A stretch of 64,000 nucleotides of DNA from Narthecium ossifragum (GCA_963920575.1 OY986970.1:14653588-14717587); one strand, 5' to 3'. Counted from the stretch's first letter, positions 1-10,698 are shown. Made by a program: numbers and translations. Notes: a model not told the origin generated them from the letters alone.

Positions 1-150
1 GGTTCTACTATACGTCGCACAAAAAGGAAGGAAAACTGCAACTGTGTCGTTCTCCGCCTAAGCCTAAGGTAAGTCAAGGGCCCCATATGAAAACATGTTT
101 AGGTGACTTACGCCTTGATCTAGATTGGTTTTCTGGGTCGGGGCGTCACA
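1..150. repeat. Rearranged Tekay-type LTR debris
   Basis: Bases 1 to about 85 resemble the stretch near 45940-46030, which belongs to a minus-oriented chromovirus LTR. Bases about 120-150 instead match the plus-oriented LTR terminus (TTTTCTGGGTCGGGGCGT then CACA). The piece therefore looks like two LTR parts joined in opposite orientation, truncated by the window edge. The family assignment rests on similarity to LTRs inside this window; no coding sequence is present. Confidence 0.45.
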
Positions 151-294
151 AGACATGCCATCAATGCATCAGCCAGACCCTTATGAAGCAACATGCATGA
201 TAAACATAAAAATTTTCGACTCATGCACAATTTCTAGTAACATGCTCATTTCAACACTATTAAACCCACAAAGTAGCAAGTATGAGATCATGAA

Positions 295-560
295 TGCCTA
301 CACCCCCCAACCTGAAATTCACATTGTCCTCAATGTGTGCTAAACATGACAATAGAATAAGACAGGGTGCAGCTTTAAATTTTAAATAGAGTAGATAAGA
401 ATTATAAATTAATACAGGAGCGAGGCCACTTGACAAAATAGTTGTAATCGTGCCCAAGATTCCTCAGGGTGGCCGAATTTCTCATCTCCAGAATAGTGGT
501 CGAAGCTCTCAGGCAAGGTAGACGGTAGCGTAAACATCCTAAAAAAAATATAAAATAGCA
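295..560 (-). repeat. Athila/Tat-like region downstream of pol
   Basis: On the minus strand this holds the A/T-rich stretch that follows integrase in many plant Athila/Tat elements, including an ACATTGAGGACAATGTG-like motif near 320-340. A block around 455-480 (CCTCAGGGTGGCC) recurs near 62180-62200. It is noncoding; lineage is inferred from these motifs and from the integrase tail just to its right. Confidence 0.4.
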
Positions 561-662
561 AAAAAAAAATGAGAACGAAAGCAAACAAACTAAAACAACC
601 TAGCCTAATGAAAAAGGCAAATGATAGATAGTAGGAACGTAATGCTCATCAGTGTCCACCTT

Positions 663-800
663 CTATGGGATCAGCTTCAGTCGTTATCCATTGACCTTGA
701 ACAGCCGCACATCCTTCTGGTCTTCAATCTCTACAGCCCCATTCTCAAATATTCTACTAACGGTAAAGGGGCCTATCTACCTTGATCGTAGGTTCTCAGG
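663..800 (-). pseudogene. Integrase C-terminal fragment of an Athila/Tat-like element (broken)
   Basis: Read on the minus strand from about 800 to the TAG at 665-663, the translation contains IGPFTVSRIFENGAVEI, then DVRLFKVNG and RLKLIP before the stop. This is the Ty3/gypsy integrase C-terminal pattern (GPF-V--IF--GAVEI). Two in-frame stops lie inside, a TAG before IGPF and a TAA after KVNG. Integrase inserts element cDNA into the host chromosome; here only about 45 residues of the extreme C-terminus remain, so nothing functional is expected. The rest of pol should lie to the right but is replaced by LTR-like sequence, so this copy is truncated. Confidence 0.7.
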
Positions 801-810
801 ATGTAGAAGT

Positions 811-910
811 ATTAGGTTTTATTGTAGTTTTCTATAGTTTCTTGGCTTTGTAATCCATTGAGACTTGTTGTATGGATTAGTGCTTATTGCTATATCTATG
901 TACTGATTGA
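811..910 (+). repeat. Athila/Tat-like LTR, left part (split by insertion)
   Basis: A T-rich stretch that reads smoothly into 5353 onward once the element at 916-5347 and one TSD copy are removed. With the right part it resembles the R-U5 portion of plant Athila/Tat LTRs (phrases such as GGTGCTAGAACCAC downstream). The lineage is inferred and is not supported by coding sequence. Confidence 0.35.
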
Positions 911-915
911 TTCGA

Positions 916-2249
916 TGATACGAGTCGATCCGACTCGACCAACTGGATCCGAACCCAGAAGAGGAACCAAACTGGTTCAGCCTCTTTCCTAGTTTGACTT
1001 GGACTTCCCTAGTTCAAACTAGAGTATTTAATTAGGATTTATTATTATTCTTTTATTGAGTCCTAGTTGATTGTTAGGAATTAATTAAGAGTCCCTTTGA
1101 GTTAGGAAGTTGAGTTGAGTCAGAAACATTATTACTTGCTAATTAAGCAAGGAGGTTTTCTAGTGGATTAGGACTCTGTCAAGGTCTCTATAAAAGGACC
1201 TTAGTAGTTTTGTATTAGGTTATGAATGCATGATATGAATGAAGAATTATAAATTATTAGGAGTAGTTGCTAAATTATCATAGGAGTAGAATATCATAGG
1301 AGTAGAGATAATATAGCTTCCACCAGATATCTACCATAGATCCACCTTCTTCCCCGTCGGTCATCTTCTCCGCAGCCGGCATCGCCTTCAGCTTCCTTCT
1401 CCACGCACTTTCTCTCTCCTCCACGTCGCCGCCACGTCAGCACCACGTCACCCCTTACTGTTCATCGTCTTCCTTCCTCAATCCCGAAATCCTAGCTTGT
1501 TCGCCGTTCCCTCTCCGGCCACCCCCGTCGCCATCCAAGACGTCCATCCACTTCCCCTACCTCCCACGACTCCGGCCATACCCTTCCCTCCGCCCTTCGT
1601 CCCCTCCGGCGCCGTCCCCGACAAGCCTACCTCCATCCCCGCCGCCGTCAACCCACATCCATCCCCAACCTCACCTCCAAACCATCCTAAATCCCTTGTT
1701 GATCGTCCCTAACTCCATTCCTACCATCCACAACCCTTCCCGACGTCCCCAGAGCCCTCCCCGTCGTCTCCGACGCCGGTTAACCCAAACCGCCGCCGAC
1801 TACCTCTCCAGATCCCGTCGATCTAGCCCACCTCAGACCAATCCACTCCGGTGGATCTATTCCCCATCACCCCGCGACCTTCCCTACCGCTATCCCGACT
1901 GCAGCCGTCGCCCCTACGCCGGCGATCTACTCCAGCGACTCCTCAGCCGTCGGATCTTTCCAGCCAGCTTTGGCCAAATTGGCTCAGCCCACTTAACCGG
2001 TTCAGCCAAGCCAGTCAATCCGGATCCAGCCCAATCCAACTTGGTCAGCTTGATCCAGATCACTTCAGACTTGATCTAGTCAAGTCCCATCCAATCAGGC
2101 TCAACCAGATCCGATCCAGCTCAAGCCAGATCCGATCTAGCTAGCCAAATCAGCCCATTGGACTCAATCAAGTCCGATCAGGCCGATTCTGATCGATTGG
2201 AGCAGTAGAGACCCATTACGAGAGGATCACGAGTAGACCGCTCGTAACA
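916..2249 (+). repeat. 5' LTR of the non-autonomous element
   Basis: 1334 bp, TG...CA ends. The first third is AT-rich with a TATA box at 1189; the remainder is C-rich, and the last 200 bases are dense in GATCCAG/GATCTAG-like words. Proline-rich open frames (for example 1497-1712) recur in the other LTR copies, but they reflect base composition rather than a gene. Confidence 0.9.
1189..1195 (+). promoter_or_regulatory. LTR TATA box
   Basis: TATAAAA in the context GGTCTCTATAAAAGGACC. The same box is kept in the 3' LTR (4286-4292), the split LTR (10399-10405) and, inverted, the solo LTR (60436-60442), so it probably marks the family promoter. Confidence 0.65.
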
Positions 2250-2252
2250 ACT

Positions 2253-2264
2253 TGGTATCAGAGC
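2253..2264 (+). promoter_or_regulatory. Primer binding site, iMet-tRNA type
   Basis: TGGTATCAGAGC begins 3 bases after the 5' LTR. This is the usual plant PBS complementary to the 3' end of initiator methionine tRNA, used to prime minus-strand cDNA. Confidence 0.85.
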
Positions 2265-2313
2265 TCCGTTCCACCGACTGTGCGGTTCAGACCCTACTGG
2301 AAACTTCGCCATC

Positions 2314-3243
2314 ATGTACGGAGTATCCCAGGAGTGGTGGGAACATCAAATTAAGAGTCTGCAGGCCGAGGTAAATCTTGTTTCAACTTTGATGGAACGC
2401 CAAAACAGAAATATGGAGCAGATCTCTCGAAGGTGGTCAACTATAGCACCGAGGATAAGGATTGCAGAACCTGAGCCTGAGCCAACTCGGATTAGGACTC
2501 CGACTGAGACTCCTCCTGCAACTCCGAGAGCAACCACAATTGCAACTCAGAGTTTAACTTCGCCAGACCCGGGTGAACACCCTCTACAACCTTCCCGTGA
2601 TTTTTCTGAAAATTTACCTATTTTTTCAGATTTTTCCCGGAATATTCTCTCTCTTCCCTGTTCGGCTCACCCTCGGCTTAGCCACGTGGCTCAACTCCTA
2701 CCTCAAGCCGCGGCTCATCCCCTACCTTGGGATCGGCTCATCGTCCCGGCTCACAATCGACACCCATCGGCTCGTCCCCGAGCCGCCACCCCCAGGCCGC
2801 TCTCCGGTGTCTTCCTCTTCGCCCATCCATCGGGGAATCATCGGCGACCGTCACCGAAGCCACCGTGGCCAACCACGTCCACGATTGAGGCCTGGATCGC
2901 CGACAACCAACTCCGGCAAAAGCCCCTGTTCCGGCCTCCTCCACTCCACCATATTTCGAGGATGATCTCACGATCAAACCTCACGAGAAAGGTCCCAAGA
3001 CCTTCCCGTACCTTTTCCCGACGAGCTCAAGCACCGTCGCGGCCTATATCAACGACGATCACCGGCGACGACATCCACCGCGCCGCCACCTTCAGATCCG
3101 GCGCATCCGCTGCCCAATCCGTCGATCAAACCGTACGGATGGAATCCCCACGTCCTTGCGAAGCTTCCTATGCCATTGCCACACTCCGGCGACCTGGTTT
3201 TGCCGTTGATCCAGCTCCGGCAGCTTCTCAGCCGTCCGATTAA
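2314..3243 (+). CDS. Gag-like N-terminus fused to low-complexity sequence (doubtful protein)
   Basis: A 309-codon open frame starts at ATG 2314, 50 bases after the PBS, where a gag start would be expected. Residues about 8-45 (EWWEHQIKSLQAEVNL then LMERQNRNMEQISRRW) are heptad-like and resemble the coiled-coil start of some chromovirus gag proteins. The rest is rich in Pro, Arg, Ser and Thr, with no zinc knuckle and no recognisable capsid core. It may be a relic gag start continued by chance through GC-rich sequence. I would not assign a function beyond possible packaging or RNA-dimer cis-elements retained in the DNA. Confidence 0.35.
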   Translation: MYGVSQEWWEHQIKSLQAEVNLVSTLMERQNRNMEQISRRWSTIAPRIRIAEPEPEPTRIRTPTETPPATPRATTIATQSLTSPDPGEHPLQPSRDFSENLPIFSDFSRNILSLPCSAHPRLSHVAQLLPQAAAHPLPWDRLIVPAHNRHPSARPRAATPRPLSGVFLFAHPSGNHRRPSPKPPWPTTSTIEAWIADNQLRQKPLFRPPPLHHISRMISRSNLTRKVPRPSRTFSRRAQAPSRPISTTITGDDIHRAATFRSGASAAQSVDQTVRMESPRPCEASYAIATLRRPGFAVDPAPAASQPSD

Positions 3244-3998
3244 GACTGCAACTTGATCCAGCCGTTTGATCAGCCTGATCTTCGATCCAGTGGTTCCGAT
3301 CTTCAATCTGAACCTGATCCAAGAGTCCCCAGCAATCAGGACCATCCAGATCAACTCCAGGTGATCAAGATGCATCCTCGATCGTTGATCAAGCATCCGA
3401 AGGTTGATATGAGTCATGAAAGGAGCTACCCTCCTTATTCAGATGTCTCCTTCAATCTGATCAGATCTGACTATGATGGTACCACCGGTTTGACTCAACT
3501 GACTCAAGTCCAGATTGACACCGGTAGACCCAACCAAGTCAGACAGGTTTGGACCAGAGTACGACTCAGCACAGCTGAAGATTCAACTTGGTTCAACCAA
3601 TTTCAAGCCCAGACAAGTGCAGCAGCAGCATGGTCCAGCCATCTTCACTTCAGATTGGACCAAAGCCAGCTTGACCCAGATTCAAGCTAAGTCCCTACAC
3701 AGTTAATCAGACTATGGAGATTAGATCCCATCCTATGGTCATGGGCAACACTACTGATGGGACATGATGAGGATGATCCAGGAGAGCCATTGAAGATCAT
3801 ATTCCTGGAGCTACATGAGCCGTCAGATCGACCCCCAGATGCTCATCCATCACTGCCACTGCTACCTCTCGACCCATCATGGGATCGACCTGGTTTCTCC
3901 CCACCGAGTCCAGAACTACAGCAGCAAGTTGATTCGGTCCAGCCACATGGAGCCATCCTACCTGACCTGACTCTGGCCTTGAGGACAAGGCCAATTTT
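3244..3998 (+). other. Internal region without recognisable coding content
   Basis: Short Gln/Asp/Ser-rich open frames (for example 3253-3690) match no family I know. The last stretch before the polypurine tract reads TTGAGGACAAGG, like the tail that follows pol in several chromoviruses, which suggests the element is a deletion derivative of an autonomous Ty3/gypsy parent. Confidence 0.45.
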
Positions 3999-4012
3999 GA
4001 AGGAAGGGGGGA
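3999..4012 (+). promoter_or_regulatory. Polypurine tract
   Basis: GAAGGAAGGGGGGA, 14 purines directly next to the 3' LTR start TGATACGA; the expected site of plus-strand priming. Confidence 0.85.
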
Positions 4013-5347
4013 TGATACGAGTCGATCCGACTCGACCAACTGGATCCGAACCCAGAAGAGGAACCAAACTGGTTCAGCCTCTTTCCTAGTTTGACTTGGA
4101 CTTCCCTAGTTCAAACTAGAGTATTTAATTAGGATTTATTATTATTCTTTTATTGAATCCTAGTTGATTGTTAGGAATTAATTAAGAGTCCCTTTGAGTT
4201 AGGAAGTTGAGTTGAGTCAGAAACCTTATTACTTGCTAATTAAGCAATGGGGTTTTCTAGTGGATTAGGACTCTGTCAAGGTCTCTATAAAAGGACCTTA
4301 GTAGTTTTGTATTAGGTTATGAATGCATGAGATGAATGAAGAATTATAAATTATTAGGAGTAGTTGCTAAATTATCATAGGAGTAGAATATCATAGGAGT
4401 AGAGATAATATAGCTTCCACCATATATCTACCATAGATCCACCTTCTTCCCCGTCGGTCATCTTCTCCGCAGCCGGCATCGCCTTCAGCTTCCTTCTCCA
4501 CGCACTTTCTCTCTCCTCCACGTCGCCGCCACGTCAGCACCACGTCACCCCTTACTGTTCATCGTCTTCCTTCCTCAATCCCGAAACCCTAGCTTGTTCG
4601 CCGTTCCCTCTCCGGCCACCCCCGTCGCCATCCAAGACGTCCATCCACTTCCCCTACCTCCCACGACTCCGGCCATACCCTTCCCTCCGCCCTTCGTCCC
4701 CTCCGGCGCCGTCCCCGACAAGCCTACCTCCGTCCCCGCCGCCGTCAACCCACATCCATCCCCAACCTCACCTCCAAACCATCCTAAAATCCCTCGTTGA
4801 TCGTCCCTAACTCCATTCCTACCATCCACAACCCTTCCCGACGTCCCCAGAGCCCTCCCCGTCGTCTCCGACGCTGGTTAACCCAAACCGCCGCCGACTA
4901 CCTCTCCAGATCCCGTCGATCTAGCCCACCTCAGACCAATCCACTCCGGTGGATCTATTCCCCATCACCCCGCGACCTTCCCTACCGCTATCCCGACCGC
5001 AGCCGTCGCCCCTACGCCGGCGATCTACTCCGGCGACTCCTCAGCCGACGGATCTTTCCAGCCAGCTTTGGCCAAATTGACTCAGCCCACTTAACCGGTT
5101 CAGCCAAGCCAGTCAATTCGGATCCAGCCCAATCCAACTTGGTAAGCTTGATCCAGATCACTTTAGACTTGATCCAGTCAAGTCCCATCCAATCAGGCTC
5201 AACCAGATCCGATCCAGCTCAAGCCAGATCCGATCTAGCTAGCCAAATCAGCCCATTGGACTCAATCAAGTCCGATCAGGCCGATTCTGATCGATTGGAG
5301 CAGTAGAGACCCATTACGAGAGGATCACGAGTAGACCGCTCGTAACA
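4013..5347 (+). repeat. 3' LTR of the non-autonomous element
   Basis: 1335 bp, near-identical to the 5' LTR, with TATAAAA at 4286-4292 and terminal CGTAACA. It is followed by the TSD copy TTCAA. Confidence 0.9.
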
Positions 5348-5352
5348 TTCAA

Positions 5353-6055
5353 TTGTTGAATGGTTGGATTTTATGCTATGGTGTAGGCTAGAACCCTATT
5401 CTTAGAAAGTGTTTGTTGATATTCTCTAGTGGGTAGGTTGTGCTAGAACCATGACCACTTGTATTTAAGAGGGTATTGGCTCTAGGTTAGGGCTTGAAGG
5501 TGCTAGAACCACTCCAATCCAATACTAGCTTAACTTTCATTCTTGTCTTTATAGTGTATTAGAATTGAGGTGCTAAACCCACCTCAATCCAATACCCGAA
5601 TCCATACAATCCCCATTAATCGTGATAATAAGACCCTAAGACGGCTATCAATGAGCTACGATCAAATCAAAGCCTTGATTACCGACTTTGTGCCTTATTC
5701 CCCATGCAATGAGTTGATCCTAACTCGACTTTTCATTAGTGATAAGTGATGCTAAACATACACTCATCGACTTTTAGGTTGTGATTGTCTCAATTGGATT
5801 AATTACTTGTCTTCATTCCGTAAAAAATTACACTAGAACCTATTACGGATTGGGATTCCATATGACCTCTCTCGCTTGAATTATATTTTACTTTCTTACA
5901 TATTGTATTATAAAACCTAAAATCCTTTCTTTTCTTAGCCTTGTAGGAATACTTAGATTAAGCCTAGTAGTTTAATTGTTTCCATACATATTCCCTATGG
6001 ATTCAACTCGGACTCCCATCATCTACTGTTTTCAGTAAATCTCTTATCAATATTA
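5353..6055 (+). repeat. Athila/Tat-like LTR, right part
   Basis: Continues the sequence interrupted at 910. It contains repeated GGTGCTAGAACCAC and GAGGTGCTAAACCCACC phrases and ends near CCCTATGGATTCAACTCGG, which is typical of the 3' end of plant Athila/Tat LTRs. No PBS that I recognise follows, so the end is uncertain. Confidence 0.4.
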
Positions 6056-6654
6056 CGCCCCGACGGCATTTATTTAGAAAGCAAAATATAAGTAGGCTGA
6101 AACATTCAACTGGCCATAACTCTCACTATGAACATTAAATTGACATGAAAATTGACATGCATAGTCATTTAACATGGTCAGGAACACATAACCAAAAATT
6201 AGTCCAAAAGAATAACGATAAGCTGATGAAAACCCCGTTTAACAACTTGCTGTCAAACAAAGTAAAATGGCCATAACTATCTCAAATTTTATCCAAATCA
6301 CATTGAATTATCTAGATAAGATCTAATATATACTCACAACAGTATATCCAATAATTAGCTAAATCAGAGATCGAGAAGCGATTAAAAACTTAAACCCGAA
6401 ATCCTCTCAATTGAGCTCGAAAACCTGAATCTGGTTGAAATAAAAAATAGGCCATAGGTACCCAAAAAATCATCCAAATCATATGAAAATTTATAGATCA
6501 GGTCTACTCAATGATGAGAACAACATTCCCAAAACTCAAGGCAAATGGAAGTAAAAATAGTCATCAAACTGCCCAAATAATGACTTGTTGCCCAAAGTGG
6601 ATAGCAGGACATAAATACCACAAAGAAACCCATTCTATATTTGTAGCGGTGAAC
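6056..6654. other. AT-rich sequence, nothing recognised
   Basis: About 600 bases with no open frame or structural repeat. It lies directly 3' of the F-box pseudogene on that gene's strand, so it may include decayed downstream exons or intron. Confidence 0.4.
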
Positions 6655-7239
6655 CCAGTATCATATCCTTCAATATAAAGCTACTAAAACAGACATAAAT
6701 GAGGCTGAAGGTTTTGAGACATGGAAAGGAGATGATATCTACATGATAACGGATGTCTAGCCTGTCCAGTTTGCAGTTCACCAACGTGAGAGAACGCAAT
6801 TTCCTCAAACTATGAAAATAAAACATCAGAGCATATAACTTAGGCAGAGCAGGAGAAAAACAACAAGAAACACCATAAAAACATTAAGGATGAGTTCTTC
6901 CACGTTACGTTCTATAGCAAATGTCATGACTTGATCAACGGGTGTTTGTAAGTGTAAACTTCAAACCGCTAATCCTTGGTCGTCTTCGAGCATCTTCATA
7001 ATGAAATCACAGACTCCATAGGCTCCAACTCTTTCAATGTATATGACAAAGTCTAGAATAGGGTTGTACTTTCATAAATTCTTCCACCTCCTGGAGATGA
7101 AGCTCGTTCTGTATGCATCGACCATGGGCAAAAATTAGACAATTTGGATCAACAAACATTCGAGGAGATCATTGATTCAGTCTCTTTTATCTGCTACTTC
7201 ACGCTTTCTTCATTTGGTTGCTCCTCTATTCTTAGCCAT
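6655..7239 (-). pseudogene. F-box/LRR (FBD-type) protein pseudogene
   Basis: On the minus strand, ATG at 7239-7237 opens a frame that stays in phase down to about 6893 but holds five stops. After a basic start (MAKNRGATK) it shows the F-box pattern: IND-L-ECLLIQIV, FLPMVDAYRTSFISRRWKN, then YNPILDFVIYIERV and VMTFAIERNVEELIL, the layout of plant F-box/FBD/LRR proteins. A second exon at about 6809-6655 follows a good acceptor (TTTTCATAG) and encodes LRKLRSLTLVNCKLD and FPCLKTFSLIYVCFS, LRR-type sequence. Such proteins are substrate receptors of SCF ubiquitin ligases. The stops are TGA, TGA, TAA, TGA, TGA; the TGA codons fit decay of CGA or TGG. There are no frameshifts in the first exon. No downstream LRR/FBD exon was found. 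It is the only host-gene trace in the window. Confidence 0.8.
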
Positions 7240-7485
7240 GGCCATAGGCGTTTTCCTTTTGCCTACTTCTTGTCGTTGCTCTTTCGCACACGCAAAGGAA
7301 GACGATGGATCTAAGAATGCTAGGTTGGACGGACGATGTTCATCTTACTAAAGATCTGTCTTGAGAGTTCACTTTAAGACGTGCAAAAACAAGGAGAGCA
7401 TGGAAGAAGACTTCTTCTTCTTCTACAGGAAGGGGAGAAAAATCCTAAATTAAATCCATCGAAACTCCATGGCGCTTATGAGAGA

Positions 7486-7503
7486 GGGGGGGGGGGGGGG
7501 GGG
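7486..7503 (+). repeat. Homopolymer of 18 G
   Basis: An uninterrupted run of G between GAGA and AGAAGG. Length is likely unreliable in sequencing and may vary between individuals. Confidence 0.9.
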
Positions 7504-8130
7504 AGAAGGAAAGTATTTAAAGAAATTTATGTTCCGCTCAGAGTAGACCTGACCCGACCTCATCGGTTGAACACACCATAGCCTCTCAAGTGCACCTCGA
7601 ACCCGTTCGTTAGGCACGACAATGACACCCAGGTGCTTGCTCGAGGTCGCATTAGAAATATACGAAAAACATATAAGCTGTCAGCAGCCTTCAAGGTGAA
7701 GCCGAAGGCGAGCTTGCTCACGGGGATTGCCTTGTCATTGTGGTTGGCGATGGCGAGTTCGCTAAGGAACTAGGACGAGTCATGACCGATGTGCTTCATA
7801 GAGGCATCGGTAACAGTGGCGTACGTCCGACTTCTTTATGTGGTCGACCGTCTTCGCTTTGAGCTCCTTAGTCATCTTCTTTAGCGCTTGACTCATGTTT
7901 CTAAGCTCTTTTAATTCATTCATTGGTTGATGATAGTATTATGAAGGCTCAGCTTCGATACGCTTTATGCATTTTAGGGGGTTATAATAAAGTTAAGTCT
8001 TACACGTACCTCTCAATGGTGCCATTACTATAGATTGATATGATCTTCGAGTCAGGGTTCGAACTCTCAACTTTTGCTCTTATATATCATATTAACTTTA
8101 CTTCCTTATATTTTAAAAATTCCTTAAGCT
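7504..8130. other. Unassigned sequence
   Basis: No credible gene. A short minus-strand open stretch near 7890-7780 is rich in Lys and His codons but matches nothing I recognise and is soon broken by stops. Confidence 0.4.
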
Positions 8131-8133
8131 TAA

Positions 8134-9095
8134 GGGTACGTTTGGCTACCCGGAATCTGAGGAATGAACTGAATGAGGAATAAGCTGAATGAGGAATGAG
8201 TTGAATCTGGTGATTTTGTGGATTTTGGTTTTGTTGTTTGGCTGGTCTGTATGGAATGAGTTGAAATCTATTGATTTTGTCGTTTGTTTTTTTTTGTATG
8301 AATGAGCTGAATCTGCTGATTCTGTGGATCATAGTGTTTGGTTCATAAATATTTGAATTAGAATCGAGTGAATTTTGATAACATGTTAATAATAAAAATT
8401 TTGATTTTATTCAAATTAAGACTTGTTTTCTTTTATAATAATGACAATGCCCACGAGACATAAATAATTTTCAACTTATATATGTCTCATGTGTTGATCG
8501 GTAGTCCTTTTAACTCAACAAAATTATTAAAAACTAAAAAAACTTTAAAATGGTACAAATATTATAAATTATAGAAGATCTAAGTCTTACGAAATAGTAA
8601 TTAGTTAAAAATTACAAACTTTTCAACTTATACATGCCTCGTGCATTAGTCTTTACCAACTAGTTAATCCCGAGTAAGCGAATGATCAAGAAGCTTATAT
8701 TGATCCGGCCCATTTACAACCCTAAATTATACCTCTTTTTTTCTTTTTCTTTTTGGGCATAAATGGACTTTTTTTCATTTCCATAGCTCTTCTTCAACAA
8801 TGGCCGGCTCGCCCAACCTCTCCTCCTTCTCACCATTCCGCCATTAATGGCCACTCGCCCAACCTAAGCCCCTTCTCTCTCTCGCCCCTCTCAATGTCCT
8901 CAAGCTCTTCTCCAACCCCTTCTTCTCCCTCATAGTCAAGAAGCCTCTCCTCAGCTCCCCACACCTCTTCAAAGCTAAGGCTTTCTCCGCTAATGGGGAT
9001 GAGAGCTTATTCGATGGAATGAGGTTTTCGCATGGGCCCCATAGTTTTCGCATCAGAAATATGGATGAGGAATACCGGGCTTGTCAAACGCACCC
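8134..9095. mobile_element. Non-autonomous PIF/Harbinger-like DNA transposon
   Basis: The left end GGGTACGTTTGGCTACCCGG is matched, inverted, by the right end (CCGGGCTTGTCAAACGCACCC), giving imperfect terminal inverted repeats of about 20 bp. Both flanks are TAA (8131-8133 and 9096-9098), a 3-bp TSD of the TWA type used by PIF/Harbinger elements. At 962 bp with no transposase domain it is non-autonomous. The interior holds repeats of a GAATGAG(C/T)TGAAT phrase near the left end and a C/T-rich block near 8800-8940 that may be captured host sequence. Confidence 0.7.
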
Positions 9096-9098
9096 TAA

Positions 9099-10106
9099 AA
9101 TTGATTGGAAAGATTGAGTTTATATTTGGTGCATTAGCATATATAATAAATTCCAACAGCTAGTGCACTGCATGCATTTCCTGCTGGATGCTTGTCATGT
9201 TTATTGGAGGTGGTGTTTTGTGTTTTATATTTCATCATCCTTAGGGCTCATATTTTCAAAAAATAAGAAAATAAAAAATAAAACAGCTGGTGCAATGCAC
9301 CGTCATAAAACTCAATTATGTGTACACAATAAAATAAAAAAACTCAAAGTGTACGCACAATATAAAGAAAGAGATCTTTTTGACAATAACTTATTGTAAT
9401 AACTCTAGGTTACACATGCTGAATCCTTTTAGAAAGTACATAAATAGAGCTTTAGAGACATTTGCTGAAATGGGATTGGAGCACCTGAAATGATAGTTGT
9501 TGTGGATTTTGCTAAATTGTGAGTTGGTTTTACCCGCGTTAGGTGCACACATGAGTCTTGTTTGTTGTTGTGCTTGGTTGAGTCCGTAGAAGTCCGGACG
9601 TGAAATCTATACTCGGACGATGGAGTCACCGGAAGAGACTTATAACTTCATGTGGCTTCATAACTTGATAGAACTAATCCCACCCATTGGTTAGTACCCG
9701 GTTAACTCAAGTGGTTTAAATGGATGCCATGCAGCACCCTTTTAGTATAAGAGGTTTCTAGGGCTTTCTTTCCTCTTTTGCTAGCCAAACTTGGGGAGAG
9801 GACTTAGAGGGATAGAGGAGGCTTGGTGAGGGCTGAACTAGAGGGCTTTGAAGGCAAGGAGCAAGGAGGAGGAGAGCCTAGCCCGTCCTTAGGTTTTGTG
9901 GTCCTTATAACATATATTGATGGGGCACGCATTGAAGATTTCTAAAATTCAACGTTAGCTTTTTAAGTTCGTTAAATCCAAATTTTTGGGCCCCTCCTGT
10001 TTAATCTCGAACTTGAGTGCAATACATTAATTATTTTATAAATTAGCAGTTTATTTTTAGAGTCATTACAACATAGCTTTGGGGCTCCTCTTTTAAACTG
10101 GGGTCC
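9099..10106. other. AT-rich unassigned sequence
   Basis: No open frame of interest and no paired repeats seen. The stretch 9700-9900 (CCTCTTTTGCTAGCC... with purine-rich GAGGA runs) looks like degraded LTR leader sequence, without a defined boundary. Confidence 0.35.
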
Positions 10107-10698
10107 TGATACAAGTCGATCCGACTCGACCAACTAGACCCAAACGGGTTTAGCCTCTTTCATAGTTTGACTTGGACTTCCCTAGTTCAAAGTAAAAAAT
10201 TTAATTAGGATTTATTATTAGTCTTTTATATTTAATTGAGTCATAGTTGTTATTTGCTTTCCTAGTTAGCTACAAGTTGTTAGGAATTAATTATGAGTCA
10301 TATTTGAGTTAGTAAGCTGAGTTTGAGTATAGAAGTCTTATTACTTGCTAATTAAGCAATGGGGTTTTCTAGTTGGATTAGGACTTAATCGAGGCCTCTA
10401 TAAAAGGACCTCAGTAGCTAGTTATGATGTATCCATGATCAATGATGAGTTAAGTAGATGAATAAAGTAGAGAGTAGAGTAGTTAGTAGAGTAATGGCTT
10501 AATCCTCTAGTTAGGATTATCCAAGGGTTAGTTCTCCATCAGGAACTATCCAGACGCTGAGTTCTCTTCAACCGATGTCCATCGATCCACCTTCTTCCCT
10601 CGCCAGTCATTTCCTCCGCAGCTGGCACGGCCTCCGCCCCTACCGGTATTTCCCTCACCTTCATCTTCATCTTCTCTCTCTCCACGTCCTTTTCTCTC
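10107..10698 (+). repeat. LTR related to the 916-5347 family, left part (split by the Tat element)
   Basis: Begins TGATACAAGTCGATCCGACT and keeps the family order, including TATAAAA at 10399-10405 and the GATCCACCTTCTTCCC block. It is more diverged than the two LTRs of 916-5347, hence older. At 10698 it is cut by the Tat element; the sequence resumes at 29463 after one TSD copy. Confidence 0.8.

Larger units (their letters stand above)
916..5347 (+). mobile_element. Non-autonomous LTR retrotransposon (LARD/TR-GAG-like)
   Basis: A complete element is bounded by two direct LTRs (916-2249 and 4013-5347) that begin TGATACGAGTC and end CGCTCGTAACA. A primer binding site lies 3 bases inside the 5' LTR and a 14-base polypurine tract abuts the 3' LTR. 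The flanks are TTCGA (911-915) and TTCAA (5348-5352), a 5-bp TSD with one mismatch. The internal region is only about 1.76 kb and holds no protease, RT, RNase H or integrase motif, so movement would need proteins from another element. The two LTRs differ at a few dozen positions at most by eye, indicating a fairly recent insertion. Related LTRs occur at 10107-10698 and, inverted, at 59442-60724. Confidence 0.9.

Noticed and set aside
1497..1712. Proline-rich plus-strand ORF repeated at 4594-4800
   Set aside because: Inside LTRs of the non-autonomous element, no domain; frame is open because of C-rich composition.
2253..2264. tRNA gene fragment
   Set aside because: Only the 12-base primer binding complement is present, at the LTR border, as in all PBS sites here.
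7780..7900. Minus-strand coding exon of a conserved gene
   Set aside because: A short Lys-rich stretch gave no family I could name and is broken by stops in all continuations.
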